Below, piece after piece: positions 52,849 through 62,840 of a DNA stretch of 64,000 bases. The DNA is from Coriobacteriia bacterium (GTDB lineage Bacteria; Actinomycetota; Coriobacteriia; Coriobacteriales; UBA8131): the NCBI GenBank assembly GCA_009776725.1, contig WRNE01000005.1:1-64000 (forward strand), written 5' to 3'. Under the pieces are notes generated by a model. That model had not been told where the DNA came from. It was given only the letters and a program-made list of their open reading frames with translations, and did no database searches. Both the position numbers and the translations under genes were made by a program. Numbering within the stretch: the stretch's first letter is position 1; each line of letters begins with the position of its first letter.

Positions 52849-54096
52849 TCACTTACCCAAGAAGCTGGCTTTGGCCTCCCCGGCCAAAGTAATCGAGCCA
52901 GTGACCATTGCAGTCTCTCCGCGTTTGTCAATATCTTCTAAAGCCTCGTCGATATCCTTGTATATACGCGGGCTCCTCCCGTCGTTCTTCCTCACCAACT
53001 CAGCCAACTCATCGTAGGGGATCGCCCTGGAGGACGTGCTCTGGGTTACAGCTAGGTTTCTAAAGTATGGAGTCAGCGTATTGATGATGCCAGTCGTGTC
53101 TTTGTCGTTTAGGATGCACAGCACCAATGTGTCAAGCTCGACGATTCGCTTGTTGCCTTGGTCGTCAGCCTCCAAAGTGAAGCGGTCAAGCAAGGCGCTT
53201 TCTAGGTATTGGGCAGCCTGAGGGTTGTGTGTTGCATCAATCATCAACAAGGGGTCGCTGCGCAACGTCTCAAAACGACCAGGGACAATCATCCCGTCCA
53301 GAGCCTGTTGGACAGTCTCGATCGGGATCGCATGCCCCAGGGCATGCTCGGCTGCAACCCAAGCCGTGCTGATATTGATGATCTGGTAATTTGCCCCAAT
53401 GTATTTAAGGTCGGCATAGGGCGGCTCGATGATATGGTAGTCAGCGCCTACCTCGGCACAACGGTCCAAAAAGACCTGCCGGGTCTCCTCTGTCCCAGGG
53501 CCAAGCACGGCAAAGCTGCCGGACTTGATAATAGCAGCCTTTTGCACGGCAATCTCTTCGACGGTGTCACCAAGGATATGGGTATGCTCTAAGTCGATGC
53601 CTGTGACTACGGCAACCTTCGGAGTAACCACGCTGGTTGCGTCCCAAAGGCCTCCAAGGCCTACTTCTAAGACTCCCCAGTCTACCTTCTCTTGGGCAAA
53701 AAGCCTAAAGCCTGATGCCGTCAAGACTTCGAACTCCGTACAAAAATCAATGACTCCTGCTTGAATCGCCTCTTGGATCAGGTCCCAGGTGCTTAGAATA
53801 ATCTCGGAAAACATATCATCCGAGCTCACCTGGCCGTCGACTTCCATCCTCTCAGGATAAAACATTAACTCAGGAGACGTATAAAGTCCCGTCTTCATAC
53901 CGCAAGCTTGCAGGATAGCAGCAGTATACCGTGATGTCGAAGTCTTTCCATTGGTGCCAGCGATCTGGACACATGGATAGTTTTCCTGAGGATCGCCTAA
54001 GAAATGCATCAGTTCGGTGAATCCTTCAAGAGAGGCTTCAATCCCATTCTCCATAGCCAACTTAATAGTGTGCATGGCTTCGTTATAGCGAGTCAT
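52849..54096 (-). CDS. folC: Folylpolyglutamate synthase/dihydrofolate synthase
   Basis: A 415-residue Mur-ligase-like ATPase. The P-loop GTNGKTS is at about 48-54; TSPELMFYPERMEVDG, EVGLGGLWDATSVV, GIDLEHTHILGDT and the C-terminal DATHNPQA are the family blocks. It adds glutamate to folates and may also form dihydrofolate. The start is ATG 54096, 39 bp after the valS stop, so valS-folC is a transcript as in many monoderms. Confidence 0.93.
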   Translation of the reverse strand: MTRYNEAMHTIKLAMENGIEASLEGFTELMHFLGDPQENYPCVQIAGTNGKTSTSRYTAAILQACGMKTGLYTSPELMFYPERMEVDGQVSSDDMFSEIILSTWDLIQEAIQAGVIDFCTEFEVLTASGFRLFAQEKVDWGVLEVGLGGLWDATSVVTPKVAVVTGIDLEHTHILGDTVEEIAVQKAAIIKSGSFAVLGPGTEETRQVFLDRCAEVGADYHIIEPPYADLKYIGANYQIINISTAWVAAEHALGHAIPIETVQQALDGMIVPGRFETLRSDPLLMIDATHNPQAAQYLESALLDRFTLEADDQGNKRIVELDTLVLCILNDKDTTGIINTLTPYFRNLAVTQSTSSRAIPYDELAELVRKNDGRSPRIYKDIDEALEDIDKRGETAMVTGSITLAGEAKASFLGK

Positions 54097-54135
54097 TTCA
54101 CCTCGTTTCCTCGAGATTAATTTAGTGCCGATATT

Positions 54136-56850
54136 TTACAGCAACTCGGCAATTTTAGCTTGCAGTCCCTCAATCTCACTCGACAGGCGCTCTAGGTCCT
54201 CGCGCGTCTTTAAGACCACATCCTCTGCCGCCTGTCTTATAAAGCCCTCGTTTTCCAGTTTTTGCTCGAGCCGGCCTGCTTCTGCCTGGCGCGTCGCAAG
54301 GTCCTTAGTCAAGCGCTCAAGCTCTCGGTCGAAGTCGATCAGGCCCTCTAATACTATATAGATCTCTAGGTCGTTGCTGATAACCATTACCGACTGATAG
54401 GGCTTTGTGACATCGGACGTGATAATCAGCTCTTGGCAGTTGCCCATCGCGTTGATTTGGTCGCGTTGCATCTCCAGCAAAGCCACGTCACGGCCGGGGT
54501 TCGAGCCGCTGGCCTTGACATGCACTGCGAGCGCTGTCTTGGGGGATATCCGATAGCGGGCCCTGGTAGAGCGCAATGCTCCTACCACAGCGACCAAAAG
54601 GTCGATGGAACGCTCTGCCTCGGAGTCCCGATACCCGGCATAGTCCCCTGTCTTGGGCCAATCGGCAACCATGATCGAGGGATGCTGGTCGCCGTTGGGA
54701 AGCTTTAGCCAGATGTCCTCGGTCAAGAAAGGCATAAAGGGATGCAGCAGGCGTAAGGCAGTGTCCATGACATAGACGAGGTTCCTTTGCGTGGCTTGGC
54801 GGGTCTCTTGGTCAAGGTGCAGCTGGCTTTTGGAGAACTCGATGTACCAGTCGCAGAACTCGTTCCAGAAAAAGCTATACAAGGCCCGGGCTTGGGCACC
54901 GAACTCAAAGCGGTTGGCCTCGTCGTTCATCAATTCGGTAAGCGCAGCCAAACGCGACAGGATCCACCGGTCGGCCAGTGTCAAGGCTTTCGGTGAAACA
55001 AGGCCGGTCTGGTCTTGCCCAGCCTGCTCGAAGCCATCGAGGTTCATAAATATAAAGCGGGCGGCATTTTGGATTTTGGTGGCAAAATTTCGATAGACCG
55101 CCAGCTTGTCCTTGTCGAACTTGAGGTCTTGGGTGCCGGTGACTTGGGCTGCCAAGCCGAACCGCATCACATCGGCGCCAAACTCAGCGATCAGGTCCAT
55201 TGGGTCTATGCCGTTGCCCCGCGACTTGCTCATGATATTACCGAACCTGTCAAGGACGGTGGGGTGGATGATCACGTCGGTAAAAGGCACCGTGCCGTCC
55301 AAGAAATACATAGAGCTCATGATCATGCGGGCGACCCATAAGAAGATGATGTCCCTGGCTGTGGATAAGACCTGGGTCGGGTAGTTCTGGGCTAGGTCGG
55401 CTTGGCTCTTGGCATCGTCAGGCCACCCATAAGTGGCAAAGGGCCATAGCTGCGAACTGAACCAGGTATCCAAGACATCCTCGTCTTGCCGGATCGCGGC
55501 CTGGCATTCCGGACAATGCTCAAGGTCGTCTAGCAAGGCATCCGTCCAGCCACACTGGTCGCAGTAAAAGACGGGGATCCGATGGCCCCACCACAACTGC
55601 CGGGAAATGCACCAGTCCCTGATGTTTTCCATCCAATGAAAATAGACCCTGTCCCATCTTTTGGGGTTGAAGGCCACCTTTCCTTCACGCACCGCGGCAA
55701 TTGCCGGCTCGGCGAGTCTGGACATGGCCACAAACCACTGCTCCGACGCCCAAGGCTCAATGACCGTGTCACAGCGGTAGCATGTGCCCACAGCATGGCT
55801 GTAGTCCTTGACATCGTCGATCAGGCCCAGCTCCTCCAAGTCTGCTAAGACTGCCTCACGACAGGCATTGCGGTCCAATCCTTCGTACCGCCCGCCCGCT
55901 TCGTTGATATTTGCCTCTGGGGTGAAAATATTGATCTGCTCCAGCCCATGGCGCTCGCCGATCTCGAAGTCGTTCGGGTCGTGGGCCGGCGTGACCTTTA
56001 CCACGCCCGTACCGAAGCCGATTTCGACGAAGTTGTCAGCCACCAGCGGGATGACCCTGTCCAGCAGGGGCAGGCGGAACCTAGCCCCGGCCTCGAGCAG
56101 GCCGGCATAGCGCTCGTCGGCGGGGTTGACTGCCAAAGCGGTGTCGCCAAGCATCGTCTCTGGCCTGGTGGTGGCAACGACCAGGTAGTCCGTCTCCCCT
56201 ATCGGGCTGACCAGGGGATAGCGGATGTGCCAGAGCTTTGTGTCGACATCGATATGCTCGACCTCGTCGTCGGCAAGGGCGGTCGTGCATCGCGGGCACC
56301 AGTTGATGATCCTTAGCCCTTTATAGACCAGCCCCGCATGGTACCAGTCCACAAAGACCTTACGGATGGCTTTGATATAGCCTTCGTCCATAGTGAACTT
56401 CTCATCGTCGAAGTCGCAGCTGCAGCCCATGCCTTTAAGCTGCTCGATAATGGTGCTGCCATACAGCTCACGCCATTCCCAGCAAGCCTCCACAAAAGCC
56501 TCGCGGCCGACATCGAAGCGCGTCAAGCCCTCGGCTGCCAGCTTGCTCTCGACTCGGTTCTGCGTGGCTATGCCGGCATGGTCGGTGCCGACGATCCACC
56601 GAGTGGGCCTTTTTTGCATTCGCGCCCGGCGGATCAGGATGTCTTGCAAGGTGTTGTTCAAAGCGTGGCCCATATGCAAGGTGCCGGTCACGTTCGGTGG
56701 AGGGATGACTATCGTATAGGCTTCCAACCCAGGGTCGGCAAAGCCTGCTGCATCCCTGTGAAAGTAGCCTGATTCTAACCATCGGGAGAAGATCGGGGCT
56801 TCTCCACTTAATGGGTCAAATGCCTGAAGAGGGTCTTTTTGGTCGCTCAT
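54136..56850 (-). CDS. valS: Valine--tRNA ligase
   Basis: A 904-residue class I synthetase. The HIGH motif reads HMGH (59-62) in PPPNVTGTLHMGHALN; the KMSKS motif is MSKSRGNG near 538. The editing domain carries TTRPETMLGDTA. A Cys pair-like zinc insert (CDQCG, CPEC) sits in the catalytic region, and the end is a coiled coil. ATG 56850 has AAAGGAT upstream. No T-box leader is evident in the 82-bp gap. folC follows. Confidence 0.96.
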   Translation of the reverse strand: MSDQKDPLQAFDPLSGEAPIFSRWLESGYFHRDAAGFADPGLEAYTIVIPPPNVTGTLHMGHALNNTLQDILIRRARMQKRPTRWIVGTDHAGIATQNRVESKLAAEGLTRFDVGREAFVEACWEWRELYGSTIIEQLKGMGCSCDFDDEKFTMDEGYIKAIRKVFVDWYHAGLVYKGLRIINWCPRCTTALADDEVEHIDVDTKLWHIRYPLVSPIGETDYLVVATTRPETMLGDTALAVNPADERYAGLLEAGARFRLPLLDRVIPLVADNFVEIGFGTGVVKVTPAHDPNDFEIGERHGLEQINIFTPEANINEAGGRYEGLDRNACREAVLADLEELGLIDDVKDYSHAVGTCYRCDTVIEPWASEQWFVAMSRLAEPAIAAVREGKVAFNPKRWDRVYFHWMENIRDWCISRQLWWGHRIPVFYCDQCGWTDALLDDLEHCPECQAAIRQDEDVLDTWFSSQLWPFATYGWPDDAKSQADLAQNYPTQVLSTARDIIFLWVARMIMSSMYFLDGTVPFTDVIIHPTVLDRFGNIMSKSRGNGIDPMDLIAEFGADVMRFGLAAQVTGTQDLKFDKDKLAVYRNFATKIQNAARFIFMNLDGFEQAGQDQTGLVSPKALTLADRWILSRLAALTELMNDEANRFEFGAQARALYSFFWNEFCDWYIEFSKSQLHLDQETRQATQRNLVYVMDTALRLLHPFMPFLTEDIWLKLPNGDQHPSIMVADWPKTGDYAGYRDSEAERSIDLLVAVVGALRSTRARYRISPKTALAVHVKASGSNPGRDVALLEMQRDQINAMGNCQELIITSDVTKPYQSVMVISNDLEIYIVLEGLIDFDRELERLTKDLATRQAEAGRLEQKLENEGFIRQAAEDVVLKTREDLERLSSEIEGLQAKIAELL

Positions 56851-56932
56851 GCTCTACATCCTTTTTTTATTTGGCAGTCAAAACAAGCTGTTTGGCGCAA
56901 ATTGCCTTTGATTAGTGCATTTTATAGCAAAA

Positions 56933-57895
56933 TCAACGCTGACCCTTGTCATAAGCCTGTCCGAGTGCTTTAGGAGCCCGGTTATTCTTGGAAAAGAATA
57001 CCAAAAGTATCAGCACCAGTGCATAGGGGACGATCATCGCCAGGTCGAAGACCGAGGCATCCATATGCAGATAGAGCACCAACTGGTACGAAGAGGCCCG
57101 GGCAAACCCGAATATCAGGCAGGCCACCGTGGTCTGGACAATCTTCCAATTGCCGAATATCATGGCGGCGATTGCTAGGAAGCCTGCTCCGAAGAAGATC
57201 GCTGGCGAGACGTTTGTGCTGATCGAGTAGGCAAAGCTCATGCCACCAATACCGCTTAGGCCCCCCGATACCAAGACAGCTATCGTCCTGACCTTGGCAA
57301 CAGAGACCCCGGCAGCGTCGACTGCTTGGGGATTGTCCCCACAAGCCCGTAGATGAAGGCCGTACGGCGTGCGGTACAGTACGAACCAGAATATGACTGC
57401 GACAAACACAGCGATTATCTCAAAGGGGTACACATTGGTGACCAAGCCGCCCAAAACAGGCAGTTGGCTAAGCGTTGACACTGTGTAGCGGGGAGCCGTC
57501 GACAAGAAGAACTTGTTCGATGTCCCATTGAACAGCGACTGGTTCAGTTGAGCGGTCAGAAAGCCAGTCAAGGCCACTGCAGCAATGTTGACCACGACTC
57601 CGCTGATTACCTGGTTGGCTTGAAAGCGGACACAGAGCAAGGCGTGGATAAGCGAGAACAAGGCCCCGCCGACAGCTGCCGCGACAAAACTGGCATAAAA
57701 CGCGACCGGCGAGTTAAAGGGCACGAACAATGTGAAAACGGTAAAACATAAGCCGCCGGCAAAGGCGCCAAAGCCCAACAGACCTTCCAGTGCCAGGTTG
57801 GTGACCCCCGACCTTTCAGAGAAGATGCCGCCGATGGCAATCACTAGAAGCGGCAGGGCAAAGGAGAGCCCGTCGATGATGATCTGGTTTAACAT
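56933..57895 (-). CDS. ABC transporter permease, nucleoside-type (BMP family), second subunit
   Basis: A 320-residue permease of the branched-chain/ribose-like (BPD_transp_2) family. GGIFSERSGVTNLALEGLLGFGAF (about 21-45) is the family signature and many hydrophobic helices follow. LHLRACGDNPQAVDAAGVSVAKVRTIAV is the cytoplasmic coupling loop. It is immediately downstream of the other permease, with ATG overlap at 57895, and together with the ATPase and BMP lipoprotein forms a complete importer. Substrate class is probably purine nucleosides, by family. Confidence 0.9.
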   Translation of the reverse strand: MLNQIIIDGLSFALPLLVIAIGGIFSERSGVTNLALEGLLGFGAFAGGLCFTVFTLFVPFNSPVAFYASFVAAAVGGALFSLIHALLCVRFQANQVISGVVVNIAAVALTGFLTAQLNQSLFNGTSNKFFLSTAPRYTVSTLSQLPVLGGLVTNVYPFEIIAVFVAVIFWFVLYRTPYGLHLRACGDNPQAVDAAGVSVAKVRTIAVLVSGGLSGIGGMSFAYSISTNVSPAIFFGAGFLAIAAMIFGNWKIVQTTVACLIFGFARASSYQLVLYLHMDASVFDLAMIVPYALVLILLVFFSKNNRAPKALGQAYDKGQR

Positions 57896-59136
57896 CAGCC
57901 GTCCTCGCTGTGGTGGTCGACCAGGTCAGCGGCTTGTTCCAGACCGCCAGGCTGCCCTGGTACAATTAAGTCATCGTCCATATTCACTTTTCGCCCGCGG
58001 TTGATGAGCATGCGGAACCATGCACCGCACGCACTGAACAGCAAGACTATCCCGACCAGCAAGGACGTGATGTACTCGCTGATCCCCGCTGACGAGCTCA
58101 TGTAGATGCTCCCATAGTTAAAACTAGTGATCAGCATGGAGGAAAGCAGGCAGGCCAAGGGGTTCGAGTTGGCGAGCAATGCCACAGCTATAGAGTCAAA
58201 GCCTACACTGGAAAGGTCGCCTGGCATGATGCTGTTAAAGTATCCTAGGTAGTAGGTCACTCCGGCCAGCCCGGCTGCCGCCCCCGAAAGAGCCATAGAG
58301 ACCATGATGATGCGGCTTGCCGTAATACCGGAGTATTCGGCTGACCGCCTGTTTAGACCGACTGCCCTGATCTCAAAGCCGAGCTTAGTGCGAAACAGTA
58401 TCACCGAGTAAAGTATAGCCAGCAAAACCGCCAACAAAAAGCACAGGGGGACACGGGTCTGCACGTTTCCCACAGGCACATTGATGAGGGTCAGACGGGA
58501 TGCCAGGCTGACTGTCCTCGACTGGCGTGAGACAGGGTCTATATAGTAGCTTTTTATAAAAAAGCTTACGATAAAGGAGATGATGTAGTTCAACATGATC
58601 GTCGAGACTACCTCATGGATGTTGAAACGGGCTTTCAACCATCCGACAACCATTGCCAATGCGCCTCCGCTGACCAGGCCGATCAGCAAGACTATAGGCT
58701 TTGCTATATAAGCATTAAGCTCGCTATAACCGACAATCACTGTAGCCAAGAAACCGGCTGCGAGCATCTGCCCGGAAATACCGATATTGAACAAACCGGC
58801 CTTGAAGGCTATCGACACGGCGATTGCTGCAAAGAGCATGGGCGTGGCAGCGTCCAACAAGCCTAAAAAATCACTCAACCAGCTTTTTCCGCCAGCATAC
58901 CGAGGCTTAGGCAGCCATCCCGCACCCCGGAAAAGCGACGAGAAGACGGTTACCGGGTTCTTGCCGATCAAGAGGATGATCAGCGAGATGGCGAAAAACG
59001 AGAGTAAGACAGCAAGTATTGATATGATTAGGGCCTGGCTGCGCTCATACCGCAAAATCCGCCAGACCAGGGCCTCTTGACGTTGGCTGTCGGCACCATG
59101 ATCATGAACAGGCTGGTTTTGCCCCCCTTGCGACAT
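57895..59136 (-). CDS. ABC transporter permease, nucleoside-type (BMP family), first subunit
   Basis: A 413-residue permease with about ten helices. The early FSSLFRGA and AGLFNIGISGQMLAAGFLA (around 120-140) match the permease partner of BMP-type systems; the coupling loop EIRAVGLNRRSAEYSGITASRIIMVSMALSGAAAGLAG is present at the middle. An N-terminal hydrophilic stretch of about 30 residues and a C-terminal polar tail are longer than the core family. It sits between the ATPase (2-bp gap) and the second permease. Confidence 0.9.
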   Translation of the reverse strand: MSQGGQNQPVHDHGADSQRQEALVWRILRYERSQALIISILAVLLSFFAISLIILLIGKNPVTVFSSLFRGAGWLPKPRYAGGKSWLSDFLGLLDAATPMLFAAIAVSIAFKAGLFNIGISGQMLAAGFLATVIVGYSELNAYIAKPIVLLIGLVSGGALAMVVGWLKARFNIHEVVSTIMLNYIISFIVSFFIKSYYIDPVSRQSRTVSLASRLTLINVPVGNVQTRVPLCFLLAVLLAILYSVILFRTKLGFEIRAVGLNRRSAEYSGITASRIIMVSMALSGAAAGLAGVTYYLGYFNSIMPGDLSSVGFDSIAVALLANSNPLACLLSSMLITSFNYGSIYMSSSAGISEYITSLLVGIVLLFSACGAWFRMLINRGRKVNMDDDLIVPGQPGGLEQAADLVDHHSEDG

Positions 59137-59138
59137 TT

Positions 59139-60671
59139 CTATTTTCGCACCCCCATCATATACTCGCCTAGCTCGTTTAGACTGACATCTTGGGCAGGCG
59201 TCACCTTGGTCAATGACCCGTTATAGATAACTGCTATGGTGTCTGCCAGCTCCATCACCTCGTCCAGCTCCAAAGAGATCAACAAGACCGCCCTGCCCTG
59301 GTCACGCTCGTCGATGATCTGCTGTCGGATTGCCATGGTGGCGCCGATATCCAATCCACGCGTAGGCTGGACGAAGATAACCAAGTCGGCATCAGAATCG
59401 ACCTCTCGGGCTATCAGCAGCTTTTGCTGGTTGCCACCGCTCATAGAACGGACCTGGGTATTTGGCCCTTGGGCACAGCGGATATCGTAACGAACGATCA
59501 ACTCGTTGGCATAGTCGACTCCAGCACTGGCCTCGATAAAAGCCCCACGGGCAAAAGGCGGCCGGTAATAGGACTTCAATATCAGGTTCTCGATCACATT
59601 CATATCAAGCTGTAGGCCGACCCCATGCCGGTCTTCGGGAATATAGGCAATGCCTTGCTCGGTCCGTTTTCTGACGCTGGCTTTGGTGATGTCAGTGCCC
59701 TTCAACCGAATCGACCCCTCATGGGGGACAAGGCCAGCTAGGGCGTTTGCCAACTCGACCTGCCCGTTACCCGAGACGCCGGCTAAAGCAAAGACCTCGC
59801 CAGCATGTATGGAAAAGCTGATATCGTCCACGCGCTTGATGCCCAGCTCGTCATGGACGCTTAGCCTGTCGACATCCAAGACTGTTAGGTCCTGCCTGAC
59901 TGGGTTGTTTGACTTCTGGACAGTCATCGACAGCTCCCGCCCGACCATCAGGTTTGCCATGGCCTGGGTCGAGGTTGTCGACACGTCATAGACGCCTACA
60001 AGGTTCCCATGGTTTAAAATCGCACAACGGTCAGCCACTGTCTTGATCTCGTCAAGCTTGTGGCTGATCAAGATGATAGTCTTTCCGTCGTCACGCAGCC
60101 GGCGGATGATCTCTAGCAGGCGTTCGATCTCTTGGGGGGTCAGCATCGCTGTCGGCTCGTCGAAGATCAAGATCTCGGCATCGCGGTAGAGCATCTTTAA
60201 TATCTCTACTCTTTGGCGCGCAGCCACTGCTAGGTCTTCGATGATGTCACTGGCTTGAAGGTCAAAGCCATATTGGTCGATGAGGGACTGTATCTTGGCT
60301 TGGGCGCTTTTTTGGTTAATCATCTTGACCAGGCCAAACAGGCTTTTTACCGGCTCGTCGCCAAGGATGATGTTCTCAGCAACACTATAGTCGCTTACTA
60401 ACATGAAATGTTGATGTACCATTCCGACATCGAGTTCGACTGCCTGGGCTGGATTAGCGATCTCCACCCGCTTGCCGCGTAGATAGATCTCGCCTTCGTC
60501 AGGCTTGTACATGCCAAAGACCATACTGGCCAAAGTAGACTTGCCGGCACCGTTCTCGCCGAGAACGGCATAGATCTCGCCTTGGTTGATCTCCAAGCTG
60601 ATGTTGTTGTTTGCCACTACGCCCGGAAACCTCTTGGTGATGTTCTTTAGCTCAATGATTGGCGTTGCCAA
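59139..60671 (-). CDS. ABC transporter double ATPase, sugar/nucleoside type
   Basis: About 510 residues with two ABC domains in tandem. The first has GENGAGKST, a divergent signature (AVAARQRVEIL) and ILIFDEPTAML. The second has an altered P-loop (GVSGNGQVEL) and an intact SGGNQQKL signature with VQPTRGLDIGA. One degenerate domain is normal in this RbsA/NupO-like class. TTG 60671 has GGAG at five bases and fits the family start (ATPIIELKNITKRF); the frame-open ATG at 60701 has no site. The hairpin at 60719-60754 separates it from the lipoprotein gene. Confidence 0.9.
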   Translation of the reverse strand: MATPIIELKNITKRFPGVVANNNISLEINQGEIYAVLGENGAGKSTLASMVFGMYKPDEGEIYLRGKRVEIANPAQAVELDVGMVHQHFMLVSDYSVAENIILGDEPVKSLFGLVKMINQKSAQAKIQSLIDQYGFDLQASDIIEDLAVAARQRVEILKMLYRDAEILIFDEPTAMLTPQEIERLLEIIRRLRDDGKTIILISHKLDEIKTVADRCAILNHGNLVGVYDVSTTSTQAMANLMVGRELSMTVQKSNNPVRQDLTVLDVDRLSVHDELGIKRVDDISFSIHAGEVFALAGVSGNGQVELANALAGLVPHEGSIRLKGTDITKASVRKRTEQGIAYIPEDRHGVGLQLDMNVIENLILKSYYRPPFARGAFIEASAGVDYANELIVRYDIRCAQGPNTQVRSMSGGNQQKLLIAREVDSDADLVIFVQPTRGLDIGATMAIRQQIIDERDQGRAVLLISLELDEVMELADTIAVIYNGSLTKVTPAQDVSLNELGEYMMGVRK

Positions 60672-60718
60672 GAAAACTCCGAAATCCTGCCTATAAGGCA
60701 TCTAGACCAAACATAAGC

Positions 60719-60754
60719 CTCCGGCCTGCCTTGTTCGGTTCTGGCAGGCCGGAG
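60719..60754. terminator. Strong hairpin between lipoprotein and ATPase genes
   Basis: CTCCGGCCTGCC (60719-60730) pairs perfectly with GGCAGGCCGGAG (60743-60754) around a 12-base loop. Such stems often partially end or protect binding-protein transcripts, giving more lipoprotein than transporter. TTTT follows only on the plus strand, so on the minus strand it may act as a stabilising structure. Confidence 0.6.
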
Positions 60755-60790
60755 TGCTTTTACTTGCTTACCTTATCACGCAATACGAAA

Positions 60791-61933
60791 TCAAAGGCCT
60801 TTAAAATCATCGGGAGTCGAGCCGTTAAAGTTAGATGCCGGCACAATGTCGCCGTTCTTGATCATTACATAAGCATCGTCTAAGGCACTCAGAGTCTCGT
60901 CAGTGAGCTGGTGGCGTCCGCTGGCATAGACATATCCAGTCGAGTCAGTATCAGCTCGAAGGGTGTAGTTGCCTCCCTGGAAGGTGCCGTTGGCAATGTT
61001 TTCCAGTTGCAGCGTGACATTCGGTGCCATGACTTTCAAGGCAGATGTTAGAACGATATTGCTATCCCCGTTAACACCTTCGTCAAATTGGTCGACGTCA
61101 CAACCGATAACATAGGCATTGCCGTTTTCCTTCACAGCTGTAAAAACACCGTTTCCTGAGGCTCCAGCAGCGACAAAGATGATGTCTACCCCCTGCGCGA
61201 GGAGCGCTTCACCTACTACTTTGCCCATGGCTTCATCAGAGAAGTCACCGATATAGTTGCCTCCGACATTGGCATCAGTGACATCGGTACCAGCATAGCT
61301 CGGCAGCGAGACAACCGTAGCGTCTGTCCCTAAGTGCTTGTTAGCATAGTTGACGCCGCTTTCAAAGCCGAATTGGTAATTGACATTAGAGGGGTAAGCT
61401 ATACCGTGGACACTGGCTACTTTCCCCGACTCGGTTTGCATGGCAGCAGTAATGCCGGCGAAGAAGCCGCTTTCTTCTTCAGCGAACTGCATGGCATAGA
61501 TATTGTCGGCAGTCATCTCATTCATGTCTGCATCGGTTGGAAAACTGTCGATTAGGATAAAGTACTTGTCAGGGTTGGCAATCGCTATGTCATATATCCC
61601 GGCAAACTGAAAACCGGGAGTCACAATGACATCGTAATCGGCAACCACGGCTTCGACAGCAGCAATGGCATTATTGCTATCACGTTCACGAACATCGTTG
61701 ACCGTAGCGTCAGGATGGTTCTCAATGAACGCCAAGATCCCATTGTAGTTGTCCTGGTTAAACGAAGCGTCGTCCACTCCAGACGGGCTAGAGACAATGA
61801 CTATCTTCAGGCCTTCGTCACTACTGGTATCCCCGTTGTTGTTCCCATTGCTGTTACTGTTGTCACCACAGCCCAATAAACTCATTCCAAACAAACAAAC
61901 GACCGTCAATACAATTGATAAATACCTTTTCAT
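60791..61933 (-). CDS. BMP-family substrate-binding lipoprotein
   Basis: A 380-residue lipoprotein of the Bmp/PnrA family, binders for purine nucleosides in studied members. The signal peptide MKRYLSIVLTVVCLFGMSLLGC has its lipobox Cys at 22, followed by an Asn/Ser/Gly-rich linker. The mature core shows VDDASFNQDNYNGI, PGFQFAGIYDIA, AMQFAEEESGFFAG and GVDIIFVAAGASGNGVF. ATG 61933 has GAAAGG at six bases; the ATG at 61939 abuts it. Its ABC partners lie downstream. Confidence 0.92.
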   Translation of the reverse strand: MKRYLSIVLTVVCLFGMSLLGCGDNSNSNGNNNGDTSSDEGLKIVIVSSPSGVDDASFNQDNYNGILAFIENHPDATVNDVRERDSNNAIAAVEAVVADYDVIVTPGFQFAGIYDIAIANPDKYFILIDSFPTDADMNEMTADNIYAMQFAEEESGFFAGITAAMQTESGKVASVHGIAYPSNVNYQFGFESGVNYANKHLGTDATVVSLPSYAGTDVTDANVGGNYIGDFSDEAMGKVVGEALLAQGVDIIFVAAGASGNGVFTAVKENGNAYVIGCDVDQFDEGVNGDSNIVLTSALKVMAPNVTLQLENIANGTFQGGNYTLRADTDSTGYVYASGRHQLTDETLSALDDAYVMIKNGDIVPASNFNGSTPDDFKGL

Positions 61934-62151
61934 ATTCATCCTTTCTTTTGGCTCTAAAAGGCTCCAGCCACTGAAGCCTACCTCCAAAACTGTCTGGCCT
62001 GGCTTGTCTTCTTCGTATTTCAGCCAAACAGCTGCTCGGGATAATTCTACCGATTAACCTGGTGTTTGTATAGGCACCGGGCTCCCCATAGGCTTCTTAG
62101 CCTAGAATCAGCCATGGTGAATAAGCACCTCTCCTTATCCTTATAAGAGGA
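61934..62151 (-). other. Leader region of the BMP transporter operon
   Basis: These 218 bp between the HD-domain gene and the lipoprotein hold no gene. On the minus strand there is a 6-bp hairpin TAGGCT-AAGA-AGCCTA and GGTG...CACC pairing near 62070. I do not see the purine riboswitch core, nor a clear match to other known switches, so a structured leader is only a possibility. Confidence 0.35.
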
Positions 62152-62709
62152 TCAAGGCACAACGTCTAAGCTGCGCATCGCTTGTATGGTCTTCTCCATC
62201 AGCTCGTCTAGGCCCCAACCGAGCATGTCGGCACCAGCCTGAATGCACTCTCGGGACACTCCGGCAGCAAAGCTGGGCTGCTTGTACTTCTTCATCAACG
62301 ACTTGACCTCCAGGTCGTCGACCGAGCCGGAAGGCCGCATGACGGCAGTCGCCCCGATCAAGCCAGTCAGCTCGTCGATCCCATATAGGATCTTCTCCAT
62401 GACGTGCTCAGGCTGATGGCCGGTGCTGGTCATCGCCCAGCCATGGCTCATCGCCGAATGGATCAAGGCTTCGTCGATATCGTGCGAACGTAGGATCTCT
62501 TCTCCCTTTACACAATGCTCTTCAGGGAACCGCTCGAAGTCGATGTCATGAAGCAGCCCGACGGTATACCAATAGTCCTCGTTTCCCGAATCGTGGTAAC
62601 GGGCAAACCACTCTAAGACCCCGCCTACGATCTCGGCATGGTTTCGATGGAACTCCTCGTTGTTGTAGTAATAAACAAGCTCCAAGGCCTGTTCGCGTGT
62701 CGGCATCAT
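62152..62709 (-). CDS. HD-domain hydrolase-like protein
   Basis: About 185 residues with an HD fold: VGLLHDIDFERFPEEH carries the metal-binding HD pair and SAMSHGWAM a further His. A conserved YGIDELTGLIGATAVMRPS segment follows, as in small HD-domain proteins annotated as putative phosphohydrolases. The frame is open to ATG 62736, but the AAGGGG at about ten bases favours ATG 62709 or 62706. It is divergent from the DUF362 gene. Substrate unknown. Confidence 0.82.
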   Translation of the reverse strand: MMPTREQALELVYYYNNEEFHRNHAEIVGGVLEWFARYHDSGNEDYWYTVGLLHDIDFERFPEEHCVKGEEILRSHDIDEALIHSAMSHGWAMTSTGHQPEHVMEKILYGIDELTGLIGATAVMRPSGSVDDLEVKSLMKKYKQPSFAAGVSRECIQAGADMLGWGLDELMEKTIQAMRSLDVVP

Positions 62710-62840
62710 ATGGCTTCGTCCCCTTTCATCGACCATTTTTCACTTAAACCTATCCTAACAGATGTATTTTTTCATAATATTACTACCTTTTGCTAGGCAC
62801 ATGCTACGATTGACAAACACGGTATAGAAAGGTTTTTAAT

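Noticed and set aside
61934-62151. Cobalamin or purine riboswitch before the BMP operon
   Set aside because: Some GCCAGG- and GGTTAA-like words appear, but the ordered cores of either switch are absent.
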